Positions 6,299 through 10,160 of a stretch of 10,160 bases of DNA are shown here, piece by piece (position 1 is the stretch's first letter; every line of letters begins with the position of its first letter). A program made the translations under genes and the position numbers. Location of the stretch: NCBI GenBank assembly GCA_002494895.1, contig DADA01000060.1:1-10160 (forward strand). Reading direction: 5' to 3'. A model generated the notes under the pieces. The model ran no database searches. It was given only the letters and a program-made list of their open reading frames with translations, and was not told the origin of the DNA. Source of the DNA: Nitrososphaera sp. UBA210. Lineage in GTDB: Archaea > Thermoproteota > Nitrososphaeria > Nitrososphaerales > Nitrososphaeraceae.

Positions 6299-6335
6299 AC
6301 TTTCCCCGAGCTCCCGCCCACAATACATCGGTCAA

Positions 6336-6344
6336 GTTAAAAAA
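6336..6344 (-). promoter_or_regulatory. TATA box of the FtsZ-like gene
   Basis: On the minus strand this reads TTTTTTAAC, centred 42 nt before the ATG at 6298, giving a leader of about 15 nt. That leader contains GGGGAAAG close to the start, a possible purine-rich ribosome binding site. The box sits inside an inverted repeat, AAGTT-N4-AACTT (6334-6347). Confidence 0.55.
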
Positions 6345-6385
6345 CTTTGGTGATTAAACAGAAGCTATTCATGACGTAACAAAGT

Positions 6386-7756
6386 TTAGCTTGCCTGCAG
6401 AATTTTTGCCTTCAATGAAAATTTGGAAAAATCATGGACTTTGATCCGTTTTGTTTCGCCAAGCGCTGCATGATCCTTTTCATCCAACACTACTGACTTG
6501 TACGCGTAGTTGCGCCCCTGCGCAGCGCCGTTCTTGATTTCATCGATAATGATATCGCCCTGCCAGCCAACCCATTGGGAATTGCGTTTTTGCGCAATGT
6601 CGCGTGCAAGTGCGTGGAGGCGTCCAGACCTGTCCTTTGCCACTTGAGAGCTGATCCGGTTGTCTTTCCAGGCAGCCGACTCGGTTCCCGGGCGTGCGCT
6701 GTAGCGGGATAGGTTGACAGTGTCCGGCTCGGCGCTAGCAACGAGGTCGAGAGTAGCCTGAAAGTCCTCCTCGGTCTCTGAAGGAAATCCCACAATGATG
6801 TCTGTAGAAATTGCCATTTCGGGAATCGCCCCCCTGAATGTGCGAACTGCATCCAGAAAAGTTCCTGCCGTGTGACCTCGCTTCATCTTCCTCAATATCC
6901 TTTCACTTCCGCTTTCCACCGGAATATGGAGGAACTTGAAGAGCTTGTCGTTTCTTCTGAATACATCTACGAGCGAGTCGAGCATCTCTGGTACGTACAT
7001 GGGATTCATCATTCCAAGGCGTATCTTGAAGGAGCCTTCTAGAGAACAGCATGAATTCAAGAGTTCCACGAGATTTGAGCCGATGTCCTTGCCGTAACAC
7101 CCGTTGTCAGTTGACGTCAGCCAGACTTCTTTGCAGCCATCGTCTATGTCATTTCTGATCTGTCTCATGATGTCACCGACTCTGTAGCTCCTGAGCCAGC
7201 CCTTTGCTAACTTTGTCTGGCAGAACGTGCATTCGCTCATGCATCCGCTCGCTATTTCGACCATGCTCACGACAGGATTCATTCTCAACCGAGGCAAATT
7301 GATCTTGTCGCCGACCGAATCTTCAAGTGCAACAAGCCTTGAACCCGATAACGCAGAGGATGCCACTTCTACCACCCTGTCAATCGAATGCGGCCCGAGC
7401 AAGCTTGCGTTTGGGCTCAATGCCTCGACTCTTGCCCGGTCTGCTTTTGGCAGGCAACCAGCAACCACGAGTGGCTTGCCTGAACGCGTCAGTGATCTGA
7501 TCCTGCTCATCATCTTGTGCTCGGTCGCGTCCTTGACGGAGCATGTAACGACCAAGCTGAGTGCGCCTTCGCTGTGGCTTCCGGCAATCTCGTATCCCGC
7601 GTTCCTTAGCAGTCCGCTAATCATTTCGGAATCAGCCATGCTTGCAGAGCATCCATAGGCCTCTACCCATACCTTGGGTTTTTCTCCTGCCTTCATGATT
7701 TTTTTCAGCCTGGAGATCGATTCGATCAGCTCCGGCCTGAGAGACCTTGCGATCAT
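6386..7756 (-). CDS. tRNA methylthiotransferase, e-MtaB/CDKAL1 type (radical SAM)
   Basis: 456 aa with the three-domain MTTase layout. The N-terminal UPF0004 domain has the auxiliary-cluster cysteines C36 (EAYGCS), C72 (VTCSVKD) and C101 (AGCLPK). The radical-SAM domain carries the CxxxCxxC triad C172/C176/C179 (GCMSECTFC) and later HIPVESGSERIL (277-288) and DIIVGFPSETEEDF (319-332). A C-terminal TRAM-like domain follows from about 393. It would convert t6A37 of ANN-decoding tRNAs to ms2t6A37, aiding codon recognition; this follows from family similarity to archaeal/eukaryotic e-MtaB. The ATG at 7756 gives about 25 extra N-terminal residues before the domain; it is supported by a TATA box 32 nt upstream. 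An internal Met at 7696 is the alternative. Confidence 0.92.
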   Translation of the reverse strand: MIARSLRPELIESISRLKKIMKAGEKPKVWVEAYGCSASMADSEMISGLLRNAGYEIAGSHSEGALSLVVTCSVKDATEHKMMSRIRSLTRSGKPLVVAGCLPKADRARVEALSPNASLLGPHSIDRVVEVASSALSGSRLVALEDSVGDKINLPRLRMNPVVSMVEIASGCMSECTFCQTKLAKGWLRSYRVGDIMRQIRNDIDDGCKEVWLTSTDNGCYGKDIGSNLVELLNSCCSLEGSFKIRLGMMNPMYVPEMLDSLVDVFRRNDKLFKFLHIPVESGSERILRKMKRGHTAGTFLDAVRTFRGAIPEMAISTDIIVGFPSETEEDFQATLDLVASAEPDTVNLSRYSARPGTESAAWKDNRISSQVAKDRSGRLHALARDIAQKRNSQWVGWQGDIIIDEIKNGAAQGRNYAYKSVVLDEKDHAALGETKRIKVHDFSKFSLKAKILQAS

Positions 7757-7784
7757 GGCAGAATCGCACTGAGCTGTGAATGAC

Positions 7785-7791
7785 TTAAAAA
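7785..7791 (-). promoter_or_regulatory. TATA box of the methylthiotransferase gene
   Basis: On the minus strand this reads TTTTTAA, centred 32 nt before the ATG at 7756. The predicted transcript start is within about 5 nt of the start codon. Confidence 0.55.
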
Positions 7792-7814
7792 TGATGCTCT
7801 TTCAAGGTGGGGCA

Positions 7815-8192
7815 TTACTTTCTCTGCTCCGGCCTGTTCCGGGTCCACAATTCGGTCAGAATAGAAACGTACCTGGTCACAAGTTCGCCGGATTCCATCG
7901 TTTCACGGTTTTTCTCGAGGTCGTTTCCAAATGCAACCATCAGGGCTTTCGGCATCTTTAGGTATTCATTCATGAATATCAAGAGGGAATAGTACATCAG
8001 CTTCATCGCCTGCTCGTTGTCGCCGTCTGCGATCTTCATGTCAGAAATGACGTTTGACACCACCTGCGAGAACTGGGCAGACAGCATGGCTTTCTCTTCT
8101 TTTTCGTTCTGAAATATTATCACACCCATCTGAAGCAAGTCTTCGATTGCCGACGCCGTCCTCTCAAGCCGCTGATTATGGTCATCTGCCAT
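7815..8192 (-). CDS. Hypothetical helical protein
   Basis: 125 aa, not recognised. The composition suggests an all-helical cytoplasmic protein: an N-terminal amphipathic stretch (LERTASAIEDLLQMGVIIF), a Met-rich middle with YYSLLIFMNEYLKMPKALM, and a charged C-terminus ending RNRPEQRK. There are no cysteines, no signal peptide and no convincing membrane segment; the YYSLLIF patch is too short. The ATG at 8192 is 21 nt after the upstream gene's stop and has its own TATA-like box at leaderless spacing. The methylthiotransferase follows after 58 nt. Position in the block gives no clear functional hint. Confidence 0.75.
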   Translation of the reverse strand: MADDHNQRLERTASAIEDLLQMGVIIFQNEKEEKAMLSAQFSQVVSNVISDMKIADGDNEQAMKLMYYSLLIFMNEYLKMPKALMVAFGNDLEKNRETMESGELVTRYVSILTELWTRNRPEQRK

Positions 8193-8213
8193 GTTATTTT
8201 GTGGAAAGCGAAC

Positions 8214-8591
8214 CTATTTTAGATTGCTTGTGAGCAATCGGTATTCCGATACCAGGTGCGGGTCAACTACTCCCTGAACCACGTAGGACGTGCCGTCTGA
8301 CAGCCTTATGTCCATGGCGACAGCACTGTACGGAATTTCAAACTTTTCCACCTTCTCCTGATCCGCGACATCAAGAAATCTCTCGATCCTCGCGCCGCAG
8401 GAAAAACCATAGATTCTGCTGATCCGCCTGTGTCCTGAACCGGCGGCCCTGCCGCCCGCCGATCCGCGAGATTCTTCGACCATGAGAATATAGATCTCAT
8501 TTCTTGAGGGCTTGTCCAAATGGACTTCGTCGTGCGAGACCACCAGTTTTCGCTGCGGGAGCCGCAAAATCTCGTCTATCGACTCTGACAT
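8214..8591 (-). CDS. Hypothetical protein
   Basis: 125 aa, not recognised. The N-terminal half has short strand-like segments (RKLVVSHDEVHL, NEIYILMVEESRG). A flexible Gly/Ala/Arg-rich linker (GSAGGRAAGSGHRR, about 43-56) follows, then a second part with IPYSAVAMDIRLSDGTSYVV typical of a small beta-rich fold. There is a single cysteine, and no motif I can assign. The ATG at 8591 lies 29 nt from a TATA box (8616-8623). The stop codon overlaps the TATA-like box of the next gene. It may be co-transcribed with the following 125-aa gene, 21 nt away. Confidence 0.75.
   Translation of the reverse strand: MSESIDEILRLPQRKLVVSHDEVHLDKPSRNEIYILMVEESRGSAGGRAAGSGHRRISRIYGFSCGARIERFLDVADQEKVEKFEIPYSAVAMDIRLSDGTSYVVQGVVDPHLVSEYRLLTSNLK
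8215..8221 (-). promoter_or_regulatory. Putative TATA box of the helical protein gene, overlapping the upstream stop codon
   Basis: On the minus strand this reads TAAAATA, centred 26 nt before the ATG at 8192, predicting a leaderless transcript. The upstream gene's TAG stop occupies 8214-8216, so the box overlaps its 3' end. Confidence 0.4.
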
Positions 8592-8615
8592 CTTGCCGGA
8601 GAAGTCTGCGCGGCC

Positions 8616-8623
8616 TATATTAT
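8616..8623 (-). promoter_or_regulatory. TATA box of the 8591 gene
   Basis: On the minus strand this reads ATAATATA, centred 29 nt before the ATG at 8591. It is about 54 nt from the box of the divergent gene on the plus strand. Confidence 0.5.
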
Positions 8624-8670
8624 TTCTTGTAGAGGTGAATGAGGTTCAGGATGCAAAACATGCGCAAACA

Positions 8671-8677
8671 TAAATAA
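8671..8677 (+). promoter_or_regulatory. TATA box of the basic-tailed protein gene
   Basis: TAAATAA is centred 29 nt before the TTG at 8703. The fit to leaderless spacing is the main support for that unusual start codon. Confidence 0.5.
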
Positions 8678-8702
8678 TTCGAATCCCCTATCGCTGATCG
8701 CA

Positions 8703-8981
8703 TTGCCAAGAGATGAAAGGTACTGGCAGCTCAAAGAGTCTGCGAAGTGGTCGCTGGAAGTGGATGAAAGGAGGCGCGCAATCAGAGAGCTGGTCAGCGG
8801 CTACGGCAGGGACGCAATACAGGCAATAGAGGAAGTCAAGGACGTATCTGCCTATGATGAAATAAAGAATGCGTGCATCGAGGCGATAAAATCGGTAAAG
8901 AAGGCGCATTCTCCAGTGATGCATCGAAAAAAGAAAAAGGTTAGAAAGGCGTCCACTAAAAGAAAGTCAAAGAAAAAGTAA
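8703..8981 (+). CDS. Small helical protein with lysine-rich C-terminal tail, TTG start
   Basis: 92 aa, not assigned to a named family. Residues about 8-68 look helical and HEAT-repeat-like (DERRRAIRELVSGYGRDAIQ, then DEIKNACIEAIKSVKK). From residue 75 the protein is almost entirely Lys/Arg/Ser/Thr (HRKKKKVRKASTKRKSKKK), a nucleic-acid-binding type of tail. An RNA, DNA or ribosome partner is therefore plausible but inferred. TTG at 8703 is used because no ATG or GTG lies in frame upstream or early in the protein, and because the TATA box at 8671-8677 puts transcription start next to it. It is monocistronic as far as can be seen: the next gene has its own TATA box. Confidence 0.75.
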   Translation: MPRDERYWQLKESAKWSLEVDERRRAIRELVSGYGRDAIQAIEEVKDVSAYDEIKNACIEAIKSVKKAHSPVMHRKKKKVRKASTKRKSKKK

Positions 8982-9031
8982 TCGCGTGAACTGTGATTCG
9001 TCGATCAAACCTCGAGCCGAATTCGCAATAG

Positions 9032-9038
9032 ATATAAT
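9032..9038 (+). promoter_or_regulatory. TATA box of the thioredoxin-fold gene
   Basis: ATATAAT is centred 27 nt before the ATG at 9062 and only 21 nt before the ATG at 9056. Other boxes here lie 26-32 nt or more from their starts, so this favours the second ATG. Confidence 0.5.
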
Positions 9039-9061
9039 GTCTTTTTCCCATAATCATGTGT

Positions 9062-9610
9062 ATGGTCAAAACAGCATCCACACAGGTTCTCAGGACAGGA
9101 AGTAACGCACCTGACTTTACACTGAAAGGCGTTGATGGCAAGTCGCACTCTCTGCATGACTATGCAAGCAAGACCACGCTTGTAGTTTTCATATGCAACC
9201 ACTGCCCTTACGTTAAGGCGAGGATAGACGACCTGGTCTCGTTGCAGAGCAAGTTCAAGCCCTCAGAGCTGCAGGTAATCGGCATAAACAGCAACGATCC
9301 AAATTATCAGGACGAAGGTTTCGACAACATGGTCAAGTTCGCCAAAACCTATGGCGTGAACTTTCCATACCTTATGGACGATAGCCAGCAGGTTGCAAGG
9401 GACTACGGGGCAGTCTGCACTCCCGATCCATTCCTGTTTGACGCAGGCCGCGCCCTTGCGTTTCATGGGAGAATAAATGACGCACTAGAGCCGGAAGCCA
9501 GACCGAGTGTCCCGGTGATGGAAAATAACGTGCGCAAGCTGCTCAAGGGAGAAAAGATAGAGAATGACTTTGATCCGTCCATTGGCTGCTCTATAAAATG
9601 GAAGAGCTAG
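9062..9610 (+). CDS. Thioredoxin-fold (AhpC/TSA-like) redox protein
   Basis: 182 aa from the ATG at 9062. The N-terminus GSNAPDFTLKGVDGK is the usual opening of peroxiredoxin/TlpA-like proteins. Strand-plus-active-site follows: LVVFICNHCPYVKAR, with CxxC as C45/C48 (CNHC). Then come VIGINSNDPNY, FPYLMDDSQQVARDYGAVCTPDPFLFD with the cis-proline context TPD (P121), and FHGRIND. A C-terminal extension carries C176 in IGCSIKW. The CNHCPYVKA type is a widespread thioredoxin-family group, probably a thiol-disulfide reductase or reductant-linked peroxidase; the substrate is unknown. There is no signal peptide, so it is cytoplasmic. An ATG at 9056 would add two residues. The stop shares CTAG with the convergent gene. 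Confidence 0.88.
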   Translation: MVKTASTQVLRTGSNAPDFTLKGVDGKSHSLHDYASKTTLVVFICNHCPYVKARIDDLVSLQSKFKPSELQVIGINSNDPNYQDEGFDNMVKFAKTYGVNFPYLMDDSQQVARDYGAVCTPDPFLFDAGRALAFHGRINDALEPEARPSVPVMENNVRKLLKGEKIENDFDPSIGCSIKWKS

Positions 9611-10160
9611 CCGTACTGGGATACGATTCCCTTCTCCCCTCTTGGGTGGCGCCACTCTGTTTCTTTTGAACACGTACCACATTCTATGCACGCTTCATGC
9701 TGAAGGGTCACGTCCTCCTCTTCAAGGCTGTAACAGTTTGTTGGACAAAGGGTCACCATCTTTTTCATGAATTCAGATCTTGGTTCCAGGACCTTGATGT
9801 GCGAGACCCGGTCGTCGTCATATTTCAGTCTTGCAACTCTTTGCGCCACTGTTGGTATCGAGGGCTCATAGGTTGCGCTGACGGGTCTGCCCATTTTTTC
9901 GGCGAGCTCGATTGGAACCTGCACGTACGTGTCTTCAGACTCGACGAGTGGCAGCAGCCTGTCGTACCCTAGTATGTTGGCAAGGCCCACGGCAAGCCCC
10001 CTCAGGGTTCCACTTGACATCAACTTGAAGACCATCCCATACCTCTGTCCGATAATGTCCTTCGGAACGTCTTTCGCGGCGTCCAAGAAAACTTTCAGGT
10101 AGTCCTTGTCGATCTCCTTCATGTCCCTGGTGTACGGGCTGTCGTCAACCAAATCGCCAT
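9607..10160 (-). CDS. FixC/ETF-QO-like flavoprotein with fused FixX ferredoxin domain, C-terminal part
   Basis: The frame is open across the right edge, so the gene is partial; only about 184 C-terminal residues are present and the FAD-binding N-terminus lies outside. The visible part begins with the C-terminal helical region of a FixC/geranylgeranyl-reductase-like oxidoreductase (DYLKVFLDAAKDVPKDIIGQ, then VFKLMSSGTLRGL). It ends in a FixX-type [4Fe-4S] domain: VTLCPTNCY, then EACIECGTC, then EWRHPRGEKGI. The likely cluster ligands are the CP cysteine and the three of CxxCxxC. Bacterial FixC and FixX are usually separate; ETF-QO has both in one chain. The likely role is passing electrons from an electron-transfer flavoprotein to quinone. 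An in-frame TTG at 10152 is not the start. Confidence 0.85.
   Translation of the reverse strand, partial: GDLVDDSPYTRDMKEIDKDYLKVFLDAAKDVPKDIIGQRYGMVFKLMSSGTLRGLAVGLANILGYDRLLPLVESEDTYVQVPIELAEKMGRPVSATYEPSIPTVAQRVARLKYDDDRVSHIKVLEPRSEFMKKMVTLCPTNCYSLEEEDVTLQHEACIECGTCSKETEWRHPRGEKGIVSQYG

Noticed and set aside
7776..7992. Plus-strand open frames opposite the helical protein gene
   Set aside because: They are antisense shadows of the minus-strand gene ending at 7815 and have no start signals or family features.
8676..8690. ttcgaatccc resembling a tRNA T-loop
   Set aside because: The upstream A/T-rich sequence cannot pair with cccct; the stretch fits a TATA-box flank instead.

Overview
The window comes from an archaeon, most likely a soil-type ammonia-oxidising thaumarchaeon (Nitrososphaera-like). 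The evidence is archaeal/eukaryotic-type ribosomal proteins (eL39, eL31), TATA-box promoters placed so that most transcripts would be leaderless, a CDKAL1/e-MtaB-type tRNA methylthiotransferase, and a degenerate FtsZ/tubulin-like protein of the kind described in Thaumarchaeota. Base composition looks close to half G+C by eye. The genus is an inference; the archaeal assignment is firm.

Layout. 1-~678 is the 3' end of a 23S rRNA gene (peptidyl-transferase centre to 3' terminus). It is followed by structured trailer sequence and a hairpin/T-run terminator near 811. A DHH-family phosphoesterase (859-1839, +) converges on a RidA-family protein (1836-2291, -). The RidA gene shares a palindromic TATA region with a divergent small membrane protein (2377-2637, +), which converges on a 51-aa Cys/His protein (2638-2793, -). 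A class-III, HemL-like PLP aminotransferase follows (2908-4236, +). Next comes a ribosomal operon: eL39 (4409-4567), eL31 with a long acidic tail (4574-4978), and an unannotated-looking 44-aa CxxC protein (4975-5109) overlapping eL31 by ATGA.

A minus-strand block then reads leftwards from 8591: two unrecognised 125-aa proteins, the methylthiotransferase, the FtsZ-like protein and a small zinc-finger-like protein that ends at 5114. On the plus strand are a 92-aa protein with a very basic tail (8703-8981) and a thioredoxin-fold redox protein (9062-9610). The latter converges on the C-terminus of a FixC/ETF-QO-like flavoprotein fused to a FixX ferredoxin domain, which runs off the right edge.

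Function. This is mainly core-genome housekeeping: rRNA, ribosomal proteins, tRNA modification, RidA damage control, cofactor/amino-group chemistry and redox. I see no CRISPR array, transposase, integrase, defence system or tRNA. The points most worth a second look are the very tight convergent gene ends (two pairs share one CTAG as both stop codons), the tubulin-fold protein with lost GTPase motifs, the tiny Cys-rich proteins, and a nested stem-loop upstream of the eL39 promoter.
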